A stretch of 64,000 nt of DNA from Bolinopsis microptera (taxonomy: Eukaryota; Ctenophora; Tentaculata; Lobata; Bolinopsidae). Within the stretch, counting starts at the first letter, position 1; every line of letters begins with the position of its first letter. The notes under the pieces were generated by a model that was not told the DNA's origin, did no database searches, and saw nothing but the letters and a program-made list of their open reading frames with translations. Made by a program: the position numbers and the translations under genes. Of the stretch, positions 55,152 through 64,000 are shown in pieces. The stretch lies in assembly GCF_026151205.1 (NCBI RefSeq), contig NC_087078.1, positions 372,001 through 436,000 of the forward strand, in the 5' to 3' direction.

Positions 55152-57350
55152 TCCACAGAGGACGTCAATCTTCTCAGAGAGCTTGTTGAGGAGTTTTATT
55201 TTTGCAGATGAATGGGTGTACATGTGTTCCATACAATTGAAAAATCGCCCTTGAACTCCTAGTTTCCAAAGTTTGTAGAGTAGCGCTTCCCTACAAACAG
55301 TGTCAAAAGCCTTTGCATAGTCTACAAAGCAAGAGAAGACTCGTTTCTTTTCGACTTTAACATATTTTTCAATGCATGTTGAGAGCGTTAGTATGTGATC
55401 TGCTGTTTGAGCACCCTTGCAGAAACCCAATTGGTTTGGAGTATCAGGGTTCACTACGGATCTAAATTCAATTAGTCGGTTGAGCAAAATTCCCGCAAAG
55501 AGTTTTCCCAAGTTGCTGGCCACTGCTATCGCACGGTAGTTGTTTGGGTCATAAACATTACCCTTTTTATGTAGCGGAGTCACGACAGATGTGCTCCACG
55601 GGTAGACACCAAATGACAGACATTGGTTGAATAGGTGCAACACAGCTGATTGCATGTTATTTCCCGATGATTTTAGGAACTCATTAGATATCATATCTTC
55701 GGACACTGCCTTATTTTTTTTAAGCGTCCTGATGTTGTTACACAGCTCTTCAGAAGAGATATCATGGTCGAGAATTTCCGTAATGCTTGATTGCGTGGTG
55801 TCTTTTACCATCTCGTTTTGTAGCCCTGTGATTTTTAGGTTGTCCATAGATGGTTTGCTGTAAAGATCTTTGAAGAATTTACAGAAATTGAACATATCAA
55901 ACACGTCCAGCGTACTGTCTTTAGTTTTCATCTGTTTGAGTCTCTTGAATCTCCCCCAGTTGACATTTTTGCCTGACTCAATGTCTCTGCAGAGTTCTTC
56001 AATGAAGGCAGACCTCTTCGACTTGATGAGTTTCCTATAAGATCGACGCGTATCGTAGTACAATTCCCTGAGATATTGACTTGATGGGTTTTTCCCGTAT
56101 GATTTAGCCAGCCTATTAAGCTCCCGTTTGCTGTTGATGCATGACCCATCAAACCATGGGGATTTTGGCTTCATCCGGTGCCTTTTGACTCTGTTCTTAC
56201 TTCCTGGTTTCGGTTTGGTTTGCGAGTTGGATTTTTTCGGCAAAACCGTGCCCGCTAATTCCTGGTACAGAGAGACGAGATTACTATTAAGTTCGAGTAC
56301 GTCGTTTTTATTGTTGCAACGGGTTGCCGATATCCTGGTTATCTTCGTTTGGAATTCCGGAGAATTTTGAGCAGCCAGAAAGTTGAAGTGAGTCCCTTCG
56401 TCTTCGTTGTTCCATTTGTATTTAGTGGGCGCATCTTCAAGAGAATCGAGAAGATCTGACGTATCAATTGTGGAGTTAGTACACTTCAAGTCACAAATGT
56501 AGGGTTTGTGATCAGAGTGCTTGTTCAGCTCAAGGATTTTAAAAGAAAGTACCGCTTCTTTGAGGTCAGGGGTAGCTGCCATGTAGTCAACTACACTGCA
56601 TCCATTATAGTTGACAGATGTGAACTCTCCAAAGATGTCCCCTAAAGTACATCCATTGAGAATTTGGAGTTTGTTACACGCCAGGAAGTCCAGTAAAAGA
56701 GATCCCCTGGCATTGACTATTTGGTCCTTACTGGCTCTTTCAGTGGTTCCAGGGTAACTTGCTGTATTGAAGTCTTCAGGATCTGAATCGGGCTCGAGTT
56801 CTTCTGCAGCAACGTTACGGTTCCCTGTACGAGCATTCAGGTCTCCAACCAGCAGGATCTCACCCATATTTGGATTCTGTGCTCTGAACTCCATGATTTG
56901 CTCTAGAGTGGTCATTTGGGGGTTTGGTCCACTCCCTTTGGCTTTACGTTTGGCTTTGTATGAAGACTGTTCCGGAGAGTCGTACACATTAATAATGGTG
57001 AATTTGCAGTCGTCTTGCGGAAAAATTGTCACGGCTTGGAAGTCAGGGCAACCTGTATTTAACCTTTTCACTTTTCCTGAGAGTGAGCGGTGAATTCCGA
57101 TACAGATACCTCCTGAGCGAGAGTCCTTTCTAGTGCTATTGAAGCATTCATAGTTAGGTAGGAAAAATTCTCGCTTCGTTTCCTGGAGACAAAATATTGA
57201 GCTCTGCAGCAGCACGTCTACAAAATCCTTGTCATCCGTTTTTGGTCCCTCCTTACTTGTCATAGAATCGTGGACATTCCATGATAGTATTGGGAGATCC
57301 TTGAAGACGGTCACGTGGTCTCTAAAATGTGCAGATGCGTTTTCACTCAT
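55151..57350 (-). CDS. LINE ORF2, endonuclease and N-terminal RT
   Basis: The APE-type endonuclease has LSWNVHDS, CLQETKRE, NVYDSPEQ, VGDLNARTGN and HSDHKPYIC, all catalytic residues present. It is followed by the thumb-proximal linker and RT fingers (LHKKGNVYDPNNYRAIAV) and the first catalytic aspartate motif CFVDYAKAFD. The frame then breaks. The ATG lies inside the last codons of ORF1 (7-base overlap, 57343-57350), an arrangement that suggests stop-restart translation of ORF2. The relative at 22631-30750 has a 105-base gap instead. Confidence 0.85.
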
Positions 57351-58450
57351 TTGTGTTTTTTTTATTTGTGCGTCGAGATAGGTTAAGTTTAGTTTCGCGG
57401 TCTCGGTTCAAACCAAGGGATCTTTGTAGCGCATCTTTAAGGAGGAGCCAAGCTTTCCTTTTGCCTCCTTCGGACAGGAAGATGGTCACACCGTGACTAT
57501 CAGTTCCTCTAGTTATGTATCCGCCTAACTGATCGTTGCTTGAGGTGAAAATGCGGTCGCCGTACTTTATCCTTGAATCTCTTCTCAAGTTCGAAATGAA
57601 GGATGATAGACGATCATTGACGATTCGGATCGTCTCGTTAAGGTTAGGATAACCAGGGACAGGGATAATAAGGGATATACAGATCTTTGCTTCTGTTGAT
57701 TCCAGGAGTTTGTATATGACTTGTTTGTATTTAGAAAGCAGATCATCGGCACTGGTCCTCTGCCAGAAGATGTCCTGGTGTCCTACATGTAGGAGTACAA
57801 TCTCAGGTTTTAAGTTCCGCACTTTGGATAGTAGACTGCCCTTTGTAAGGATGTCGTCAACTGAGAACGCTCTGTACTTGTTTATGTCAAACTGTCCACT
57901 GAATCTGTCGCTATCGAAATCATCGAAGAGGTCGTCGTATACAATTAGGCACTTCCTCTTGTGGGGTGCTTGGGTAGCACCTGACCGCCGGGGCTGAAGA
58001 ACATTGGTATTCACGCGCACGGGGTGATTGGTATTTAGTTTTACTTTAAGAGGTGCTTTGTCGTTGACTTTAGCTTTGTTTTCGATCATAACACTGACCT
58101 CTGTCGGAGTGGGTGTACAATGTTGAACTTGCTGCGCTATTTCTTGGTCTTTGAGTATTTCATTCATCTCAGGGTTTAGATTACCTTTTATGGGTATTGT
58201 GAGAGTGTCAGGGGATGGTGTTTTTAACACCGGTATCGCTTGAGGAGGCACTTCAATCACGTCATCACATTCCCACACATCAGTTGTCTCACATATCTCT
58301 ATTTCTTCTTCGCTAAAAATAGTATTGCTTGGCGGTGGCAAAACAGTTGCCTCCTCCGTTTCTTCCTCAACCACGTGAACATTCGACTTTTTATCTCTAG
58401 CTTTTGAGTACCTATGATCAAGGTTGATGGTAGATCTTTGGATGTTTGCT
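57343..58450 (-). pseudogene. LINE ORF1 C-terminal part, degenerate SGNH domain
   Basis: Only the last 340-370 residues of ORF1 are left. The SGNH-like domain starts at KRKCLIVYDDLFDDF, where the nucleophile Ser of the relative (YDS) is Asp. It continues with LLHVGHQDI in place of HLGINDI. The third block reads GTDSHGVTIFLSEGG. With the Ser and Asn both changed, esterase activity is unlikely. The N-terminus is cut by the minisatellite junction. Confidence 0.75.
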
Positions 58451-58465
58451 AACCAGCAATTTTTC

Positions 58466-58862
58466 CTAACAAATGCAGTCTGAATATTAGAGATAATATA
58501 AATATTAGAGATAATACAACATTTCCCCGGTACCCCGACAAATGCAGTCTGAATATTAGAGATAATATAAATATTAGAGATAATACAACATTTCCCCGGT
58601 ACCCCGACAAATGCAGTCTCAATATTAGAGATAATATAAATATTAGAGATAATACAACATTTCCCCGGTACCCCGACAAATGCAGTCTGAATATTAGAGA
58701 TAATATAAATATTAGAGATAATATAAATATTAGAGATAATATAAATATTAGAGATAATATAAATATTAGAGATAATATAAATATTAGAGATAATATAAAT
58801 ATTAGAGATAATATAAATATTAGAGATAATATAAATATTAGAGATAATACAACATTTCCCTT
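58466..58862. repeat. AATATTAGAGATAATATA minisatellite, right block
   Basis: The same higher-order repeat and orientation as 49552-49838, with a long homogeneous run of the 18-bp unit at 58690-58845. The two LINEs lie between the blocks. Confidence 0.9.
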
Positions 58863-59045
58863 CAGATCAGAGGGTTCAGTCATGAGGGTCTGACAAAAAC
58901 AAAACCATTAATAATGGAGGAACGCTCCATGACTGTTGCCTTACTCTTTCCTATTAGCGAGGATATTACCTGCTTATATTCTAATGATATGTTTGATGAA
59001 GGAGAAGGTGATACACATGCAAATAACACGTGATACTATTTGCAG

Positions 59046-59139
59046 GAGAAGGTGATGAAGCAAGACCCATCCTCTCTAGCTGAGCTCCCTCAACTAACTG
59101 GCTCCCAACTAAACGCTCTCCTCACTCTCTTCGTGGCAG
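59046..59139 (+). CDS. Formin, exon 7
   Basis: Encodes EKVMKQDPSSLAELPQLTGS and on to LLTLFVA. It enters in phase 0 after TACTATTTGCAG and leaves with one base at GCAG/GTAACG. Confidence 0.8.
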
Positions 59140-59149
59140 GTAACGTGAA

Positions 59150-59500
59150 CTAAACACTACTACTGGTACTAGTACTACTCTGTTATTAGACCAGCACGTG
59201 AATTACTGAACACTACTACCTTGCTACTACTCGTAGCAGGGTACTACTACCTTGCTACTACTCTGTGAACTGAACACTACTACCTTGCTATGTTATTAGA
59301 CCAGCACGTGAACTGAACACTACTACCTTGCTACTACTCTGTTATTAGACCAGCACGTGAACTGAACACTACTACCTTGCTAATACTCTGTTATTAGACC
59401 AGCACGTGAACTGAACACTACTACCTTGCTACCACTCTGTTATTAGACCAGCACGTGAACTGAACACTACTACCTTGCTATTACTCTGTGAACTGAACAC
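59150..59500. repeat. About 60-bp tandem repeat in formin intron
   Basis: Units contain GAACACTACTACCTTGCTAC and TCTGTTATTAGACCAGCACG. About six copies of varying length follow exon 7. Confidence 0.85.
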
Positions 59501-59878
59501 GTATTACTGTATAAGTATTAAACCAGCGCACTGCCGATAGTTTCTCGTGGGAAAATGAAAATTAGGCTAAGTCGAAGACAAGGTATCACTCAATAAACTA
59601 CCCCGGGTTGAGTGAATATGGGGCGGTATTCTAGAGGTGTTTATACTTTTATAAACTGATAAACCCATAAACTTCTTCAGTTTCAAACAAAAACATATTA
59701 CGTTTAGGCATTTAAAATCAAGCTGAGTTTGAACGAATTGAATTAGCAGCTAAGCAGCTTTCAAACTGATTCGTGAATAATGAGTTTCCGGATCGCGAAT
59801 TATAGGACTGCACCCGATATTAGCCAAGTTTGTTATTAAGTAAAGTAAAGTAAAATTAATTAATTAAATTAATTACAG

Positions 59879-59971
59879 CTGGAGCTCTACCAGAAGATAA
59901 AGTCCCGAAGAGCAGTGAGATCTTCACTCTGGAGGAACTGCAGAAGTCGGGACAGTATACTAGCGACCAAG
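59879..59971 (+). CDS. Formin, exon 8
   Basis: 31 codons' worth of sequence (enters and leaves in phase 1): AGALPEDKVPKSSEIFTLEE and on to QYTSDQ, with acceptor TTAATTACAG and donor CAAG/GTAATA. Confidence 0.8.
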
Positions 59972-60121
59972 GTAATACAATTTACTGTAATTAATTAATG
60001 ATAAATTTAAATAAAGTCAGCTGTCTGACTTTTAAAACTATTCAGTAAGGTTCATTGATTCAAACTTACCCCCTAAAATATTCAGTAAATATTCAGTTAA
60101 CTTATGTTCCCTCTGCTAACC

Positions 60122-60730
60122 CCTGTGTTACCATAGTAACCAGTTCCCCGTGTTACCATAGTAACCAGTTCCCCGTGTTACCATAGTAACCAGTTCCCCG
60201 TGTTACCATAGTAACCAGTTCCCCGTGTTACCATAGTAACTATAGTTCCCCGTGTTACCATAGTAACCAGTTCCCCGTGTTACCATAGTAACCAGTTCCC
60301 CGTGTTACCATAGTAACCAGTTCCCCGTGTTACCATAGTAACCAGTTCCCTGTGTTACCATAGTAACCAGTTCCCCGTGTTACGGTAGTAACCAGTTCCC
60401 CGTGTTACCATAGTAACCAGTTCCCCGTGTTACCATAGTAACCAGTTCCCCGTGTTACCATAGTAACTATAGTTCCCCGTGTTACCATAGTAACCAGTTC
60501 CCCGTGTTACCATAGTAACTATAGTTCCCCGTGTTACCATAGTAACTAGTTCCCCGTGTTACCATAGTAACCAGTTCCCCGTGTTACCATAGTAACCAGT
60601 TCCCCGTGTTACCATAGTAACTAGTTCCCCGTGTTACCATAGTAACCAGTTCCCCGTGTTACCATAGTAACCAGTTCCCCGTGTTACCATAGTAACTAGT
60701 TCCCCGTGTTACCATAGTAACCAGTTCCTT
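60122..60730. repeat. 25-bp tandem array with GTTACCATAGTAAC
   Basis: About two dozen units of CAGTTCCCCGTGTTACCATA plus GTAAC. Each has one X-box-like palindrome with A/T-variant centre. It lies in the intron before exon 9 and ends about eight bases before the acceptor. Confidence 0.95.
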
Positions 60731-60737
60731 CTCCCAG

Positions 60738-60866
60738 CTGCAAGTCTGCTGACAGGAAATATATCTTTCCACCCTAACGCTGGACTATACGGAGGAGTAC
60801 CTGGAGGGGTACCTGGCGGGGTACATGGCGGAGTGCCAGGGACACATCAAACATCTCTCGCGCCAG
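60738..60866 (+). CDS. Formin, exon 9 (Gly/Pro-rich, before FH1)
   Basis: Encodes ASLLTGNISFHPNAGLYGG, then GGVPGGVHGGVPG repeats, preserving phase 1. The acceptor is CCTTCTCCCAG and the donor GCGCCAG/GTTACC. A flexible linker leading into FH1. Confidence 0.7.
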
Positions 60867-60970
60867 GTTACCATAGCAACTTGTTCATGATACTATTTGT
60901 TAAATAATGCAAATCTTTAAGAATTCTGATGCTCTAGTAGTAATTTATAATAACAATAAAACCCTAACAG

Positions 60971-61077
60971 GGTTGGTGTACACCAACAAACAGGGAGGCT
61001 CTCCTCTGGGACCCGCTCAACAAGGGGGCTCCCCCCTGAGTCCTGGTCAAACTGCCCCTCCAGCCCCTCCCGCGCCA
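60971..61077 (+). CDS. Formin, exon 10 (start of FH1)
   Basis: Encodes GLVYTNKQGGSPLGPAQQGG and on to the first proline runs (APPAPPAP). It leaves in phase 0 at GCGCCA/GTTAGT. The donor region is duplicated 39 bp downstream, so an alternative end at 61116 would add 13 residues in frame. Confidence 0.7.
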
Positions 61078-61232
61078 GTTAGTTCACTTCTACTCCCTCC
61101 AGCCCCTCCCGCGCCAGTTAGTTCACTTCTTACTGTCTTGTAATATCTTAGCATTAGCTTAATTACACTTAAATAAGTAATGTTATCAAGCAACGTGTCC
61201 GTATAACCTCTCTAACCAGATAACTCTCCTAG

Positions 61233-61347
61233 AATGCGCCTAGAGCGCCTCTTCCACCACCTGCCCCTCCAGCTCCCAGACCACCTAATGCGCCTCCTCC
61301 ACCGACCGCTCCACCCGCTCCTCGCCCTCCCAACGCACCTGCCATAG
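61233..61347 (+). CDS. Formin, exon 11 (FH1 polyproline)
   Basis: Encodes NAPRAPLPPPAPPAPRPPNA and on to PNAPAI. Acceptor ACTCTCCTAG, donor ATAG/GTAGGT, exit phase 1. The proline runs would bind profilin-actin. Confidence 0.8.
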
Positions 61348-61482
61348 GTAGGTAACCACTAACCATGAGACCATGGTAACATAAGTTACGTAAACAACGT
61401 AAACTAACTTTTACATTTACAGCAAAGTTTTCTTTATTTGATTATATTATATTATATTATTAAAGTACTATTCTAATTGCAG

Positions 61483-61686
61483 GTCGGACAGCGCCCCCTG
61501 CGCCTCCTCCACCTAATGCACCTCCTAATGCGCCTCCCCCGCCGCCCCCTCCACCCGCAGCACCCCCCGTCCTGGATTCACGTATGATGGCTGGCAAACA
61601 GACTCCTGGAGGACCACCACCCCCTCCAGCACCCCCGGGAGCTTTTGTACCCAGAGGCAGATTGGAGGACCTCAAGAACAGAAAAG
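61483..61686 (+). CDS. Formin, exon 12 (FH1 polyproline)
   Basis: 68 codons' worth: PPAPPPPNAPPNAPPPPPPP, then a second run GGPPPPPAPPG and a basic end RGRLEDLKNRK. Acceptor TTCTAATTGCAG, donor AAAAG/GTAGGT, phase 1 kept. The minus-strand Gly-rich open frames here are its shadow. Confidence 0.85.
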
Positions 61687-61857
61687 GTAGGTAGCCATTT
61701 AAAAAACTGTAAACAAAGGCTGGTAGCTGCAGTACTAAATAATGAATGTTTTGGATGATAGTAAAGGGGGTTGCACAGAGACAATAATCTTAGGGCCAAG
61801 GATGAAGGATTTAGGTTGTCTATGATTCTGGTTCTTTGCGGAAAAGTATAATAGTAT

Positions 61858-61890
61858 TACAAGGTCTACAAGGTTTATAAGGTTTACAGT
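61858..61890. repeat. ACAAGGTTT-like short repeat
   Basis: ACAAGGTCTACAAGGTTTAT followed by AAGGTTTACAG resembles the terminal AAGGTTTAC run of the LINE at 22631-30750. It may be a relic of a heavily 5'-truncated insertion, or chance. Confidence 0.35.
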
Positions 61891-62131
61891 AGGATTAAGT
61901 AACCTAAATAGTTAGCTACTGCAATTGAAGCGGCTTTAAGCAACGCTATACAGTACTATGCAGACTACCATTGTAAAATGAATTGTACCAAGCGAGTCGT
62001 AACCAGGCAACCAAAACCAAATTCTAATCCTCTAAATCATAAAGCAGCTCAAAGTGAATTTATTCTGAGTTCGTCACATTATCGTCAATGAAGGGTTCTA
62101 TAAAAGAGGTTTAAACTTGTGTAACCGTCAG

Positions 62132-62274
62132 GAAGGAAAGCCAGAAACAACACGGTGATAAAAAAGAAAACTCTAACATTCGGTCCTACCAAGCCTTTAA
62201 AGGTATTTAATTGGGCAAAGCTGCCCGATGCTAAAGCTGCTAACTGTATCTGGAAAGATATCGACGAAATCGAT
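62132..62274 (+). CDS. Formin, exon 13 (start of FH2)
   Basis: After a basic linker (RKARNNTVIKKKTLTFG), KPLKVFNWAKLPDAKAANCI and WKDIDE match the beginning of an FH2 domain. FH2 is the dimeric actin-nucleating ring, and the conserved Trp residues of its lasso are visible. The pattern (FNWAKLP, then IWKDIDE) is closest, from memory, to DAAM-type formins. Exits in phase 0 at GAT/GTGAGT. Confidence 0.85.
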
Positions 62275-62384
62275 GTGAGTGTTTTATAATTATAGGGGTT
62301 ATACTCTGAAATTTTGTGTGCTTTATTATTCGGTTTATTTCAACTTATCAAAGTTTAACGTTTACTAATAAGGGCTATTCTCAG

Positions 62385-62447
62385 ATGGTTACGATGTTGA
62401 ATTTAGATGAGATTGATGAACTTTTCCAGTCCAAAAAATCTGTTAAG
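62385..62447 (+). CDS. Formin, exon 14 (FH2 continued)
   Basis: 21 codons: MVTMLNLDEIDELFQSKKSV, the expected helix after the FH2 lasso. Acceptor TATTCTCAG, donor AAG/GTAAGA. About 330 more FH2 residues should follow, but none are visible on this strand before the window ends, so the gene continues outside. Confidence 0.8.
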
Positions 62448-63048
62448 GTAAGATTTTAATTGTTATCGTTATTTAACTTGCTGTCCGTTAATACTTAATA
62501 CTTTAATATAACGTATTAATATCTCTAGTCGTATTGTATTTTGTTGCTATTTTTGTGATAAATGAAACTACAAGTTAGAAGTTAAGTTATCAAGCATCTT
62601 AAATAGTCTCAAATATGAATACCATGCAATTCAGGTTCAAATATCATTAAATAACACTTCTCAAATAGATACAGTCGATATATTACAAAATAAATAACAC
62701 CATAAAAACGTTAACTAAAATGGAACAATGTCTTCCGGAAACCCTTTCCTTCTTAATAAAAGTTCACAAACGATAAAAACAATCAACAACGCAACATACA
62801 TAAATAACATTACCTTAATGGTAGTACTACTATGGCAAAGTCACCATGGTAACCTTACTGCTAAGTTACCATGGTAACCTTACTGGTAAGTCCACAGTTA
62901 AAAGAAACCTGAGCATCACATCGCACGGCGACAAAAATGAATTTACAGCCGTTCAGGCTGTATTCTCGGAATAAATGAGCTAAACTAGAACTAAAGCTGG
63001 AACTAGAACTAAACAAGAGCTAAAATAGAACTAGATCGTCCTTATAAC
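62448..63048. other. Formin intron and 3' flank of the neuropeptide gene
   Basis: Non-coding. X-box sites lie at about 62840-62853 and at 62865-62878. TAGAACTAAA-type phrases repeat at 62985-63033. The neuropeptide transcript must end here. Confidence 0.5.
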
Positions 63049-63733
63049 TTAACCAGCCCGCGGTCTGAAGAAGAATCCTGCTAACTCGTCCTGTGTGCTC
63101 TCAGTTCCATGTTCCACTGCACGTTTAACGTTGTCATGGTAACTCTCGGCGTTGTCATGGTAACTGTTATAGAGCTCAGCAGATCGTTTTCCGCCAGGTT
63201 TGAAGAAGAATCCAGCTGCTGCATCTTCAGAAGATTCTGTTCCTTGCTCACTTACACCGCGTTTGATGTTGTTATGGTAACGTCTCAGCGTTGTTATGGT
63301 AACGGTTCTCCGCGCTTCTCCCTCCCCTCGGTCTGAAGAAGAAAGCATCCTGGGGTCCCTCAGTTGCACTTTCAGCTACCGCTCTCTTTGCTTTGATCAA
63401 ATGTAGGGGGTTTTTCGGCTTCATGAAGAAGCCTCTTGCAGCAGCAGCAGCTTGCAGCTTGTCAACCACTTGTTGAAGTGAGTTAGGTAGCTCAGCAGCT
63501 GGTTGAAGTGGTAGCTCAGCGGATCTCTTGCCGTATTTTTCTGGTTTGAAGAAGAAAGCTGCAGCTCTGTCCTCTGAAGTCTCCGTCCCCTCCTCTCCGG
63601 CTGCTCTCTTGTGTTCAGGTTTCCAGAAGAATCCAGACTGGTTGTCTATCGCTAGAATGCTTCCAGCTGAACTGATCGGAGCAGCATCTAGCTGTGAGAT
63701 GAGGGCTAGGAGGAAAGCAGGAATCAGGAACAT
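63049..63733 (-). CDS. Neuropeptide precursor (FFxKP/FFxRP peptides)
   Basis: The minus-strand start ATG (63733) opens a signal peptide (MFLIPAFLLALISQLDAAP). Copies of a core FF(F/W/M)(K/R)P follow: GFFWKPEHKR, AFFFKPEKYGKR, GFFMKPKN, AFFFRPRGGR, GFFFKPGGKR and a terminal GFFFRPRAG. Most are bounded by KR or R cleavage sites. Several have Gly before the site or at the C-terminus, giving amidated peptides. The spacers are acidic and repeated (GTETSED, GTESSED, GTESTQD). A one-base excess near 63283 shifts the frame: the first frame runs from 63733 to a stop at 63272, and the last two copies are in the other frame. I recognise no named family. It acts as secreted signalling peptides, receptor unknown. 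Confidence 0.8.
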
Positions 63734-63814
63734 GTCGTCAATATATCCAGTAGAGATAGTAAAGTTGCTTGATAGTTGTTATCGAAACTGATGGTTTTCC
63801 ATCCTGCCCCCTCA

Positions 63815-63822
63815 TACTTATA
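63815..63822 (-). promoter_or_regulatory. TATA box of the neuropeptide gene
   Basis: On the minus strand TATAAGTA lies 82 bases upstream of the start codon. A start site about 30 bases downstream (near 63788) would give a 5' UTR of about 55 bases. Predicted from sequence only. Confidence 0.5.
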
Positions 63823-64000
63823 CCTTCCCGCACGGCTGGACGGGCCAGTGCCCTGCCCAATGGGCCGTCTCTTTGTAATGCACGAAAATACCCCGCCTCT
63901 CCGAGGCCCAGTTCCCGGACCTGCAGCTGCAGCTAATTGATTGCAACAACCTGGATGGTGCATGTTCATTAGCACTACGTCAAGTTTACTATAATTAGCA

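Larger units (their letters stand above)
53706..58450 (-). mobile_element. 5'-truncated LINE with esterase-type ORF1
   Basis: This is a diverged relative of the LINE at 22631-30750. It keeps the last part of ORF1 and all of ORF2 with one frameshift. Upstream the ORF1 frame stays open into the AATATTAGAG minisatellite, where homology stops. That fits 5' truncation during insertion into the array. Its 3' end touches the plus-strand CR1-like element. Confidence 0.85.

Noticed and set aside
61460-61799. Gly-rich minus-strand frames
   Set aside because: Antisense of the FH1 polyproline exons.
63600-63640. Somatostatin-like peptide (FFWK in the first copy)
   Set aside because: Only four residues match, there are no flanking cysteines, and the other copies read FFFK or FFFR.
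1-64000. tRNA or rRNA genes
   Set aside because: I looked for B-box GGTTCRANTCC-type signals and conserved rRNA stretches and saw none I could support.

Overview
This is animal nuclear DNA. It holds a split class A G-protein-coupled receptor, a many-exon formin with GT-AG introns, a neuropeptide precursor with a signal peptide, several non-LTR retrotransposons and TTAGGG-type repeats. The gene set does not fix the phylum. The peptide precursor (short amidatable peptides between acidic spacers) would suit a cnidarian or another early-branching animal, but that is inference. The DNA is AT-rich and very repetitive; at most three or four host genes are visible.

Layout. 1-9.9 kb: non-coding, with tandem repeats, two degenerate 3' ends of one LINE family (4.43-4.62 and 6.2-7.08 kb), a Helitron-like repeat carrying a hAT-type MITE, and a foldback MITE. 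9.9-11.07 kb: a complete two-exon receptor gene. 11-22.6 kb: non-coding, with an inverted second copy of the Helitron-like repeat, a 953-bp TIR element with a second MITE nested in it, two more MITEs, a TIR-bounded telomere-like array and a 750-bp CAGGTAAGC array. 22.6-30.75 kb: a nearly full-length LINE on the minus strand whose ORF1 has a SAP-like segment, a coiled coil, LC8-like motifs and an SGNH-esterase-like domain. 30.75-37.5 kb: non-coding, with GGTAACC arrays. 37.5-62.45 kb: a formin on the plus strand. Fourteen exons can be phased without a break into 1266 codons ending in the first part of the FH2 domain. Its introns hold huge minisatellites, two long palindromes and two LINEs tail to tail. 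62.9-63.83 kb: a neuropeptide precursor on the minus strand, probably nested in a formin intron because FH2 is not finished.

The most unusual property is one motif. GTTACCATGGTAAC and close variants match the RFX transcription-factor X-box. They occur as dozens of dispersed copies, as the core of several unrelated minisatellites (one array of roughly 45-50 copies in a formin intron), and inside the coding spacers of the neuropeptide precursor. Many other minisatellites here repeat the half-site GGTAAC/GTTACC. A repeat family that spread by carrying, or by chance resembling, an RFX site is the best candidate for a new biological phenomenon in this window.
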